From Paenibacillus sp. L3-i20 (GTDB lineage Bacteria; Bacillota; Bacilli; Paenibacillales; Paenibacillaceae), in contig NZ_BQME02000001.1 in the NCBI RefSeq assembly GCF_022180385.2, positions 1,448,475-1,512,474 on the forward strand: 64,000 nucleotides of DNA, in the 5' to 3' direction. Below, in pieces: positions 36,722-44,193 of the stretch. Numbering within the stretch: the first letter of the stretch is position 1; each line of letters begins with the position of its first letter. The translations under genes and the position numbers were made by a program. Under the pieces are notes generated by a model. The model was given only the letters and a program-made list of their open reading frames with translations, made no database searches and had not been told where the DNA came from.

Positions 36722-37186
36722 ATGAAGAGAGAAGAAGAAGATCGTCACTGGATGCTAGAAGCTATGGTAGAAGCTGAAAAAGCTGAAAGTATTGGCGAAG
36801 TTCCAATTGGAGCAGTAATTGTAAGAAACAATGAAATTATTGGGCGCGGACATAACTTAAGGGAGACACGCCATGATCCAACCGCACATGCGGAAATAGT
36901 AGCCATTCGCGACGCATGCGAGCGAATAGATGCTTGGCGGCTGCTTGATTGCACGCTTTACGTCACGCTTGAGCCTTGTCCAATGTGTGCTGGTGCCATT
37001 GTACAATCCCGAGTTAAGCGAGTTGTTTATGGAACAACTGATCCAAAAGCAGGCTGTGCAGGGACATTAATGAACCTGCTTCAAGAGCCCCGTTTCAATC
37101 ATGAAACGGAGCTCACTAGCGGCGTTCTGCAAGCTGAATGCGCATTGCTGCTCACTCGGTTTTTCCGACGGCTGCGTGAACGGTAA
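36722..37186 (+). CDS. tadA: tRNA(Arg) adenosine-34 deaminase
   Basis: 154-aa zinc deaminase that makes inosine at the wobble base of tRNA-Arg(ACG). Zinc ligands and proton shuttle are in HAEIVA and PCPMCAGAI. The ATG at 36722 has AAGGAG; 47 in-frame upstream codons run through the DnaA-box region and are not coding. In B. subtilis tadA is also oriC-proximal, a few genes from serS, consistent with the gene order in this window. Confidence 0.96.
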   Translation: MKREEEDRHWMLEAMVEAEKAESIGEVPIGAVIVRNNEIIGRGHNLRETRHDPTAHAEIVAIRDACERIDAWRLLDCTLYVTLEPCPMCAGAIVQSRVKRVVYGTTDPKAGCAGTLMNLLQEPRFNHETELTSGVLQAECALLLTRFFRRLRER

Positions 37187-37189
37187 TAC

Positions 37190-37387
37190 TTATCTATGTT
37201 TATCGCGATTAGTAGAGGGTAGTTCGAATTCATTCCGCTGCAAATACTGAAGTGCTAAGATAAGTTGATCAGCTTCTTCACTAACAGCTAAGACAGCCGG
37301 ATCTGTCAGGCTTCCTCGTACCTCGGCTATTTCATGAAGCTTTTGCCGAAGCGATTGCAACTGTGTAAGCAAGTATATTTTATCCAT
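37190..37387 (-). CDS. Spo0E-like aspartyl-phosphate phosphatase
   Basis: 65-aa helical-hairpin protein of the Spo0E family, which dephosphorylates Spo0A~P and so delays sporulation. The family pattern is seen: LRQKLHEIAEVRGSLTDPAV, then VSEEADQLILALQYL, where SEEAD corresponds to the signature SQxLD (the Gln and Leu are changed, the Asp is kept). It stands alone, tail-to-tail with tadA at three bases and near an orphan sporulation-type kinase. The altered signature leaves activity uncertain. Confidence 0.78.
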   Translation of the reverse strand: MDKIYLLTQLQSLRQKLHEIAEVRGSLTDPAVLAVSEEADQLILALQYLQRNEFELPSTNRDKHR

Positions 37388-37518
37388 GGTCGCTTCGAGG
37401 CACGCTCCTTATCTAGTAATCGTGTCGTAATAGTTCCATTATACTCCGTGCTTTTCGTGGTGTTTGTAAAAACGTGTCGACGAACAGCTACAATTTTTAG
37501 GCATTATTCGACAATAGA

Positions 37519-37553
37519 AGGACAAAACCTCCAAATTTTAGTGCTTTTGTCCT
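37519..37553 (+). other. Hairpin upstream of the D-Asp-ligase-like gene
   Basis: AGGACAAAA / TTTTGTCCT, 17-base loop, about 100 bases before the operon's first start codon. It could be an operator or a leader structure; no function is assigned. Confidence 0.4.
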
Positions 37554-37656
37554 ATTCGATTTTTAAGGACCTCTGAAACCGAGCGGTATAATTGTAATAT
37601 AAGAAGCGATGCAGTAAAATTAATACATAACACTATGGATAGAGGTTTGATTTCTT

Positions 37657-38841
37657 GTGAACAATAAAGCGGTTATTCTTGGTTGCAATTATTACATCGG
37701 ATTGAGTACAATTCGCTGTTTGGGCGTACATGGCATACATACTGTAGCTGTTGATTATTCAGAGAAACACGCCTATGGTGCGTTGTCGAAATATACATCC
37801 GAACGTCTCATTGCACCTCACTATAAAAATGATACAAAGTCATTCATCGCATTCCTAAAAGACTTTGCACGCAAGCAAAGCGAACCTCCTGTTCTCATTC
37901 CTTGTCATGATTCTTACGTTGAGATTATCGACGAGCATCTTGATGAGCTTAGAAACTATTATCTGATTCCGCAGACCGAACAAGGTCTATATACGAAAGC
38001 AATGAATAAAGAAGTACTGCATCGTCTTGCGGAAGAGCATGGTGTCAACGTACCCGAAACAGTGCGAGTAAATGAAGAGAACTACTTGGAAAAAGTCGCA
38101 ACTATTCTTAAGTACCCTTGCATCGTTAAGCCAACAGATTCACCTTCATTTGTAGCTAAGTTTAGACGCAAAATATTTAAGGTGAATAACGAAGCCGAAC
38201 TGCTAGAGGCGCTCGCAAAAGCGAAAGAAGCAAACCTTGAAGTTATCGTACAACGGATCATTCCAGGCTTTGATGATCATATGTATACCTTCGATGCTTA
38301 TTTGAATCAAGATTCTAAAGTTAGCCACTGGCTAACTTGTCAGAAATTCCGACAATATCCGATAAATTTTGGGGCATCTGTGTATACAGGACAAAGACAT
38401 GTACCCGAGTTATACGATATTGGGGCCGCTTTTCTAGAGAAAATAGGCTGGAAAGGCTTTGCTGAAATCGAGTTCAAAAAGGATGCGGACACGGGGCTCT
38501 TTTATCTTATCGAGATTAATGTTCGTATTACTAATCTTAATCATTTGTTGTATAAAGTAGGCATTAACTTTCCATATATTACGTACATGGAACTAACCGG
38601 CGCACCAGTACAGCCTCACGCAATTACTTGGGATACGAATCGTGTATTCTGGTATTTCTATGAGGATATGCTCGCTGTTCGTGATTACATAAAGACGAAG
38701 CAAATGACACCCGGCCAGTTCGTACGTTCGCTGTTTAAACCTAAGGCAAGTGCCATCTGGCAATGGAGTGATCCAAAGCCGGGACTCGCTTATGCTTCAA
38801 TCATTAGCGGCAAAATATTGAATAAACTTTTTAGAAGATAG
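37657..38841 (+). CDS. ATP-grasp ligase, D-aspartate-ligase-like
   Basis: 394-aa ATP-grasp enzyme. N-terminal pre-ATP-grasp domain VILGCNYYIGLSTIRCLG and VLIPCHDSYVEIIDEHLDEL, ATP-binding part with KYPCIVKPTDSPSF and VIVQRIIPGFDDHMYTFDAY, and the Mg-binding GFAEIEFKKD ... FYLIEINVRITN. The PCHDSY/P-T-xK layout resembles the D-Asp ligase of Enterococcus faecium (Asl), which adds D-Asp to the lysine of the peptidoglycan precursor through beta-aspartyl phosphate. The GTG start has AGAGG upstream. First gene of a probable five-gene operon ending with an Asp/Glu racemase. The substrate is inferred. Confidence 0.8.
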   Translation: MNNKAVILGCNYYIGLSTIRCLGVHGIHTVAVDYSEKHAYGALSKYTSERLIAPHYKNDTKSFIAFLKDFARKQSEPPVLIPCHDSYVEIIDEHLDELRNYYLIPQTEQGLYTKAMNKEVLHRLAEEHGVNVPETVRVNEENYLEKVATILKYPCIVKPTDSPSFVAKFRRKIFKVNNEAELLEALAKAKEANLEVIVQRIIPGFDDHMYTFDAYLNQDSKVSHWLTCQKFRQYPINFGASVYTGQRHVPELYDIGAAFLEKIGWKGFAEIEFKKDADTGLFYLIEINVRITNLNHLLYKVGINFPYITYMELTGAPVQPHAITWDTNRVFWYFYEDMLAVRDYIKTKQMTPGQFVRSLFKPKASAIWQWSDPKPGLAYASIISGKILNKLFRR

Positions 38842-38867
38842 TTTAAATAAAGAATGGAGCTGATGGC

Positions 38868-40343
38868 ATGCTGCTGGCTTCCTTAGTTGAGCACCTTGAG
38901 TACACCACCTTGCAAGGTGACTCTAATACTAACATCTCTTCCATCGCCTTCGACTCCCGTGAGGTAGTACCGAATGCTTTGTTTGTTGCTATTTCTGGCT
39001 TCACTGTAGATGGTCATACATTTATTGAAAGAGCAATCGAGCTTGGAGCAACTGCTATTCTTGTTGAGAGGGACATCGTCATCGATGCCCCTGTCACTGT
39101 GCTGAAAGTTGCTGATACTCGATACGCAATGGCTCATGCTTCTGCACGTTTTTATAATAATCCTACTGAAAAGCTTAATCTAATTGGGATTACCGGCACT
39201 AACGGCAAGACATCTACGACATATTTCATTAAATCCATATTGGAGCAATCGAAGCGAACCGTTGGAGTTATTGGGACGATTGGTGCTATGGTTGGCAATC
39301 AGTCATTGAAAACAAAGTCCACAACACCAACGACACCTGAATCGCTTCATCTTCAACATATGTTCGCAGATATGGTGGATACAGGCGTACATGATTGTGT
39401 GATGGAAGTTTCTTCTCATGCGCTTAGCTTGCAGAGAACAGCCGCTTCCCGCTTCAAATCTGGTATTTTCACTAATCTAACACCCGACCATCTTGAACTG
39501 CACAATACGATGGAGGAATATTTCGAAGCTAAAGCGATGTTGTTCGATTTGACAACTGACTACAATATCGTCAACATGGACGATGAGTACGGAAGACGCT
39601 TAGCAACAAAGATCGCTTCCAATCCAGCTAAGCTTGTTACGTACGGCATTGAGAATGATGCTACGATACGGGCTGCTGATATTCGACAATTTGCAGACTA
39701 CACCAGCTACGTTGTTCATACACCAACGGGCAGTGTTGCTATACAGACTAACCTGCCAGGTATTATATATGTGTATAACAGCTTGGCTGCTATTGCCTGC
39801 GCTTATTGCAATGGCATTAACCTTGATCAAATTTCAGCCGGCATTCGTGCTGTAAAAAGCATTAAAGGTCGACTTGAAGTCGTCTATCAAGACGAGGAAC
39901 GGAAGATTATCGTAGACTTCGCGCATACAGAAGATAGTCTAGAGAAAGCATTATCAACGTTGCGTCCCTTTACGAAAGGTCGGCTTATACTTGTATTCGG
40001 CGTTTATGCAGCACCTGGTAAGCTCGGCAGCGGCAAACGACAAGCGATGGGTACAATTGCTGGGCAATATTCTGATATCGCAATTGTCACCTCAGATAAT
40101 CCGAAAGATCAAGATCCCGATGCAATTATTGCAGAGGTTTCAGCAGCCGTCCAAGCAGCAGGTGGTATGCACCGTGGTATCGTAGATCGACGTGAAGCGA
40201 TTCAATATGCAATCGATATAAGCGAGAGGGATGACGTCATTCTTATTGCCGGGAAAGGTCACGAAACATCTCAAGTGATCGGTAAGACGGAAATACCTTT
40301 CAACGAAGCAGAAATTGTTAATGATATTATGAGCGGAAAATAA
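38868..40343 (+). CDS. Divergent MurE-like Mur ligase
   Basis: 491-aa Mur-ligase-family protein most like MurE (UDP-MurNAc-tripeptide synthetase). P-loop GITGTNGKTSTTY near residue 110, STTPTTPESLHLQ, MEVSSHAL, FTNLTPDHLELHNTMEEYF, and the C-terminal GKGHETSQ. Two departures matter: the family's FGCGGDRDRGKR reads FGVYAAPGKLGSGKR, and the DNPR motif that reads meso-DAP is DNPK (residues 410-413). So it is probably not the housekeeping MurE but a paralogue with another amino-acid substrate (for example a different diamino acid). ATG 38868 follows GGAG. It lies 26 bases after the ATP-grasp gene. Confidence 0.85.
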   Translation: MLLASLVEHLEYTTLQGDSNTNISSIAFDSREVVPNALFVAISGFTVDGHTFIERAIELGATAILVERDIVIDAPVTVLKVADTRYAMAHASARFYNNPTEKLNLIGITGTNGKTSTTYFIKSILEQSKRTVGVIGTIGAMVGNQSLKTKSTTPTTPESLHLQHMFADMVDTGVHDCVMEVSSHALSLQRTAASRFKSGIFTNLTPDHLELHNTMEEYFEAKAMLFDLTTDYNIVNMDDEYGRRLATKIASNPAKLVTYGIENDATIRAADIRQFADYTSYVVHTPTGSVAIQTNLPGIIYVYNSLAAIACAYCNGINLDQISAGIRAVKSIKGRLEVVYQDEERKIIVDFAHTEDSLEKALSTLRPFTKGRLILVFGVYAAPGKLGSGKRQAMGTIAGQYSDIAIVTSDNPKDQDPDAIIAEVSAAVQAAGGMHRGIVDRREAIQYAIDISERDDVILIAGKGHETSQVIGKTEIPFNEAEIVNDIMSGK

Positions 40344-40408
40344 TAAATGAGGCCGCGCATTATAGTGAGCCTGTTACAAAAATTAAGCAACGGAAGGGCT
40401 AACCTAAT

Positions 40409-42250
40409 ATGTGCGGTTTCGTAGGATTTGCAAATAGTCATATCCCTATCGACAAACAACAAATTATTCAAGCGATGATGGATACCATTATCCATAGGGG
40501 ACCTGATAGCGGCGGCATCTTCTCTGATGATGATGTCACATTCGGTTTCAGACGATTGACAATTATTGACCTCTCCCAAGAAGGCAGCCAACCCATGTAT
40601 AATGAGGATAAGAGCTGCATTCTTATTTTTAACGGAGAAATCTACAACTATCGCGAACTACGGCAAGAACTACTGGATCAAGGGCATATTTTCACCAGCC
40701 ATACAGATAGTGAAGTTATTCTGCATGGTTACGAGCAATACGGAGTCGACATCGTACAGAAATTGAGGGGTATGTTTGCCTTCACTATCTGGGATACGAA
40801 GCGTCGCAGTCTATTTTTAGCAAGAGATCACTTTGGCATAAAGCCCTTGTACTACACGCAGAACACGACAGACGGCTCCCTCCTATTTGGATCGGAAATT
40901 AAATCGTTTCTGAAGCATCCAGCTTTCCGTAAAGAGCTGAACAAGGATGCGCTTAAGCCCTATTTGACGTTTCAGTACTCTGTCTTGGACGAAACATTTT
41001 TTAAAGGCGTCTTTAAGCTAAGACCTGGTGACTATATGTTGTATAAGGACGGAAAGCTCGAAACAACGCAATATTGGGATGCGGATTTTAATGAGAAGGA
41101 CGGCTCGCTTGAGCATTATGTGGAGCGGATCAAAGATTCCGTACGAGAATCCGTCGAGTATCACAAAATTAGTGATGTAAAGGTAGGCTCCTTCTTGTCC
41201 GGAGGAATCGACTCCAGCTACATTACTGCACTCCTTAAACCAAGCAAAACATTTTCCGTCGGATTTCAGGATCACGAAGGCATGTTCAATGAAACAAATC
41301 TCGCCAAGGAATTATCAGATATTTTGAATATCGAGAATCACCGGAAAATGATTAGTGCAGAGGAATGCTTCAATATCCTGCCAACGATCCAGTATCATAT
41401 GGATGAGCCGCAATCGAATCCGTCCTCCGTACCGCTCTATTTTCTAGCTGAGCTTGCTAGTAAACATGTGACCGTTGTATTGTCCGGTGAAGGTGCAGAC
41501 GAAATATTCGGCGGATATGCATGGTACGAAACGACGCCTGCAATGAATAAATACAAGAGCTTGCCTTACGGGCTTAGAAGACCATTATCTACTCTTGCCA
41601 AGGGACTGCCACGCAATCGTATCACTTCCTTCCTAGTTAAGGGTGGACAGAAGGTTGAGGAGCGCTTTATTGGACAAGCAAAAGTATTTGAAGAAGCAGA
41701 TGCGCTTGCTGTTCTGAAGGATGATTATAAGCAAGGACCATCTGTGCAAAGCATTACACAAAAGGTTTATACCAACATCCAAGGCAAAGATGACGTAACT
41801 AAGATGCAATATCTCGATATGAAGTTATGGCTTCCTGGTGATATTTTGCTTAAGGCAGATAAGATGAGCTTGGCGCATTCCATTGAGCTACGCGTTCCGT
41901 TCCTAGACAAAAAGGTTATGGAGCTTGCAGGTCAGGTGCCTACGAGTTTACGTATTCATCCAAGTAATACAAAGTTCGCTTTGCGTACTGCTGCTAAGGA
42001 AGTGCTCCCCGATGCATGGGCTAATCGCGAGAAAGTAGGCTTCCCTGTCCCGATTAGGCACTGGCTGAAGGAGAAAAAGTACTATGCACTCGTGAAAGAA
42101 CAATTCCAGTCGGAGGCGGCAGGACAGTTTTTTCATACCGAACAATTGATGAAATATCTCGACGCGCATTATGACGGGAAAGCTAACTATGCCCGGTATA
42201 TTTGGACGGTGTATGTTTTCCTAGTATGGTATAAGAGGTTTTTTGAATAA
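40409..42250 (+). CDS. asnB: AsnB-type glutamine amidotransferase / asparagine synthetase
   Basis: 613-aa enzyme with an Ntn glutaminase domain (Cys2 in MCGFVGFAN, HRGPDSGG, FNGEIYNYRELR) and an ATP-pyrophosphatase domain with SFLSGGIDSSY and LSGEGADEIFGGY. The family makes Asn, but many Gram-positive paralogues amidate cell-wall carboxylates: B. subtilis AsnB amidates meso-DAP and lactococcal AsnH amidates the D-Asp cross-bridge. Position between a Mur ligase and a wall-type peptidase favours such a role. Its stop overlaps the start of the next gene (TAATG), implying coupling. Confidence 0.92.
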   Translation: MCGFVGFANSHIPIDKQQIIQAMMDTIIHRGPDSGGIFSDDDVTFGFRRLTIIDLSQEGSQPMYNEDKSCILIFNGEIYNYRELRQELLDQGHIFTSHTDSEVILHGYEQYGVDIVQKLRGMFAFTIWDTKRRSLFLARDHFGIKPLYYTQNTTDGSLLFGSEIKSFLKHPAFRKELNKDALKPYLTFQYSVLDETFFKGVFKLRPGDYMLYKDGKLETTQYWDADFNEKDGSLEHYVERIKDSVRESVEYHKISDVKVGSFLSGGIDSSYITALLKPSKTFSVGFQDHEGMFNETNLAKELSDILNIENHRKMISAEECFNILPTIQYHMDEPQSNPSSVPLYFLAELASKHVTVVLSGEGADEIFGGYAWYETTPAMNKYKSLPYGLRRPLSTLAKGLPRNRITSFLVKGGQKVEERFIGQAKVFEEADALAVLKDDYKQGPSVQSITQKVYTNIQGKDDVTKMQYLDMKLWLPGDILLKADKMSLAHSIELRVPFLDKKVMELAGQVPTSLRIHPSNTKFALRTAAKEVLPDAWANREKVGFPVPIRHWLKEKKYYALVKEQFQSEAAGQFFHTEQLMKYLDAHYDGKANYARYIWTVYVFLVWYKRFFE

Positions 42251-43371
42251 TGGAGATACAAAAAAAGAAGCAAAAAAGAAAACAAGGTATTCAACTTCTA
42301 ATTGCATTAATTCTAATTATTGCAGTTGTTATCATCTACACACAGTTCGCTAATCAAGATCAAGCAGTCGATCTTCCGCTGACAGGCATCACGACAGATG
42401 AAGGTGTTGTTAAAGAATCTGAGAAGCCTGCAGTTAAGCAAGGTAATATGACGATTACGAGCGTAGATGCTACAACGGGCTTGCCTATTGCTAATACCGA
42501 ATTCGCTATCATCGAAGAGATGACATCGGCTATTATAGAAACAGTCCGTACAGATGCAACGGGTAAAGCTTCATCTCAACTACTGAATTATGGAACAACC
42601 TATACTGTTAAGCAGGTGAAGGTTGATGACGCTTATGAACCAATAGATGCGGTCACGAAAATTGAAATTTCGGCTCCGAATCAAGCAGTGCCTACAAAAA
42701 ATAAGCTGTTAAGTCATATTAAAGAGGTTTCACGTACAGCCGATGGACAGATCGACATTAAGAGTGTTTATATGGATGTAGCAACTCTAATGCAAAAGCC
42801 TGAGCTACCCAATGGTTGTGAAATTACGTCACTAACAGCTGTACTCAATTATTACGGTTACGAAGCTGATAAGCTGGACATGGCCGACAACTATCTTCCG
42901 AAAGAGGCGTGGACGAGAAAAGACGGCAAGTTATTCGGTCCCGATCCTTATAAAGCCTACGCAGGTGATCCAAGAAAGCAGCCAGGCGGCTTCTTCAGCT
43001 ATGCACCGCCGATTGTAGCAGCTGCTGACAAATACTTGAGTGCCTTTGGCGGAGTTCTCTCCACGGAAGATATTAGCGGAAGCTCGCGAAATGATATTTT
43101 GCAGAAACTAGACAAAGGGATTCCCGTTGTGACATGGACGACACTTGATATGTCGCCGCCTAAGTTAAACTATTCATGGTACTTTAACGATACTGGAGAA
43201 CTATTCACTGCTCCAACAAATCTTCATGTCGTCGTATTAAATGGCTATGATGCTGAGAGCAACACCGTGCATGTCATGAATCCATTAAAAGGTCAAGTAA
43301 CTTACAACTCAGACATATTCTTCAACAGCTATACTGAAATGGGCAGCCACGCTTTAATCGTATCTGGCTAA
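42250..43371 (+). CDS. Membrane-anchored C39-like thiol peptidase with SpaA-like domain
   Basis: 373 aa. A Lys-rich N-terminus and one membrane anchor (residues 14-33) place the rest outside. Residues about 66-150 look like a SpaA/prealbumin-fold module (MTITSVDATTGLPIANTEFAI). Residues 175-373 are a C39_2/YvpB-like papain-fold domain with Cys190 in LPNGCEITSL, His in NLHVVVLNGYD and Asp/Asn in MNPLKGQV. Without a transporter fusion it is not a bacteriocin exporter peptidase; processing of wall peptides or surface proteins is more likely. Its start overlaps the asnB stop. Confidence 0.85.
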   Translation: MEIQKKKQKRKQGIQLLIALILIIAVVIIYTQFANQDQAVDLPLTGITTDEGVVKESEKPAVKQGNMTITSVDATTGLPIANTEFAIIEEMTSAIIETVRTDATGKASSQLLNYGTTYTVKQVKVDDAYEPIDAVTKIEISAPNQAVPTKNKLLSHIKEVSRTADGQIDIKSVYMDVATLMQKPELPNGCEITSLTAVLNYYGYEADKLDMADNYLPKEAWTRKDGKLFGPDPYKAYAGDPRKQPGGFFSYAPPIVAAADKYLSAFGGVLSTEDISGSSRNDILQKLDKGIPVVTWTTLDMSPPKLNYSWYFNDTGELFTAPTNLHVVVLNGYDAESNTVHVMNPLKGQVTYNSDIFFNSYTEMGSHALIVSG

Positions 43372-43426
43372 TCTTAAGTGAAGCTAGCTGTAGTAGAAAA
43401 AACTATTCTTATTCAAAGTAGGTTGA

Positions 43427-44161
43427 ATGATGGCGCATAAGAGCTTAGGTGTAATAGGGGGAATGGGCCCCAAGGCAACTGCTGTATTCTTCGACAAAGT
43501 TATCGAAAATACGATCGCAGAGCGTGATCAGGACCATATCGATATGGTCATCCTGAACCATGCAACGATTCCTGATCGCACAACTGTCATTCTTGAAGGT
43601 ACAGGCGAGCTATTCCTTGAAGCGGTAGCGAAGGACTTTAAGCTGCTTGAGTATGCAGGTGTCGCCAATATTGCGATTCCCTGCAATACATCGCATTATT
43701 TCTACGAGGATATGCAGCAGATGACGAGCATTCCTATTATTAATATGGTAGACGAGACACTACAGATCATCTATAAAAAATATGGCTCCAATAGCCGTAT
43801 TGGCATTTTGGCAACGAGTGGAACAATCAAAACGGGCGTCTACTCCAAAGTATGCGAGCAATACGGTATGGAGATGTATGTTCCTGACGCGGAAGTGCAA
43901 GCGAAAGTCATGAAGATCATCTACACCAACGTAAAAGGACAGATGGACTTCTCGCCGGACGAGCTCGAAGCACTCATTGAGGAGCTTGTGACCGATCACG
44001 GCTGTCAGTGTGTCATTCTTGCCTGCACTGAGCTATCTTGCATCAAGCTAAGCCCAGCTACCGCTGAATGCAGTGTAGACGCTATGCAAGTGCTGGTGGA
44101 AAGATCCATAGAGCTGTCGGGACGGGATTCTAAAGAAGTCTTTGATAAGAAAAAGAGCTGA
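43427..44161 (+). CDS. racD: Aspartate/glutamate racemase family protein
   Basis: 244-aa cofactor-independent racemase with the two catalytic cysteines in IPCNTSHYF and LACTELSC and the N-terminal GVIGGMGPKATAVFFDKV, which is typical of aspartate racemases (RacD/YgeA) rather than MurI. It would supply D-Asp (less likely D-Glu) and is the last gene of the cluster, matching the E. faecium pairing of racemase with D-Asp ligase. The stop codon lies within the first arm of the terminator. Two adjacent ATGs could serve as start. Confidence 0.87.
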   Translation: MMAHKSLGVIGGMGPKATAVFFDKVIENTIAERDQDHIDMVILNHATIPDRTTVILEGTGELFLEAVAKDFKLLEYAGVANIAIPCNTSHYFYEDMQQMTSIPIINMVDETLQIIYKKYGSNSRIGILATSGTIKTGVYSKVCEQYGMEMYVPDAEVQAKVMKIIYTNVKGQMDFSPDELEALIEELVTDHGCQCVILACTELSCIKLSPATAECSVDAMQVLVERSIELSGRDSKEVFDKKKS

Positions 44162-44186
44162 TTCCTTGGGGATCAGCTCTTTTTTC
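44150..44186. terminator. Bidirectional terminator of the D-Asp cluster
   Basis: AAAAAGAGCTGAT / ATCAGCTCTTTTTT; shared with the convergent SLH gene. The racemase stop TGA is inside the stem. Confidence 0.88.
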
Positions 44187-44193
44187 ATCTTAC

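Noticed and set aside
43700..44060. Racemase as glutamate racemase MurI
   Set aside because: The N-terminal GVIGGMGPKAT pattern is of the aspartate-racemase branch, not MurI's GVFDSGVGG type.
37657..44161. Cyanophycin synthesis cluster
   Set aside because: CphA joins ATP-grasp and Mur ligase in one chain with an additional N-terminal domain. Here they are separate, the ligase is MurE-like, and a racemase and amidotransferase are present, which fits D-Asp chemistry better.
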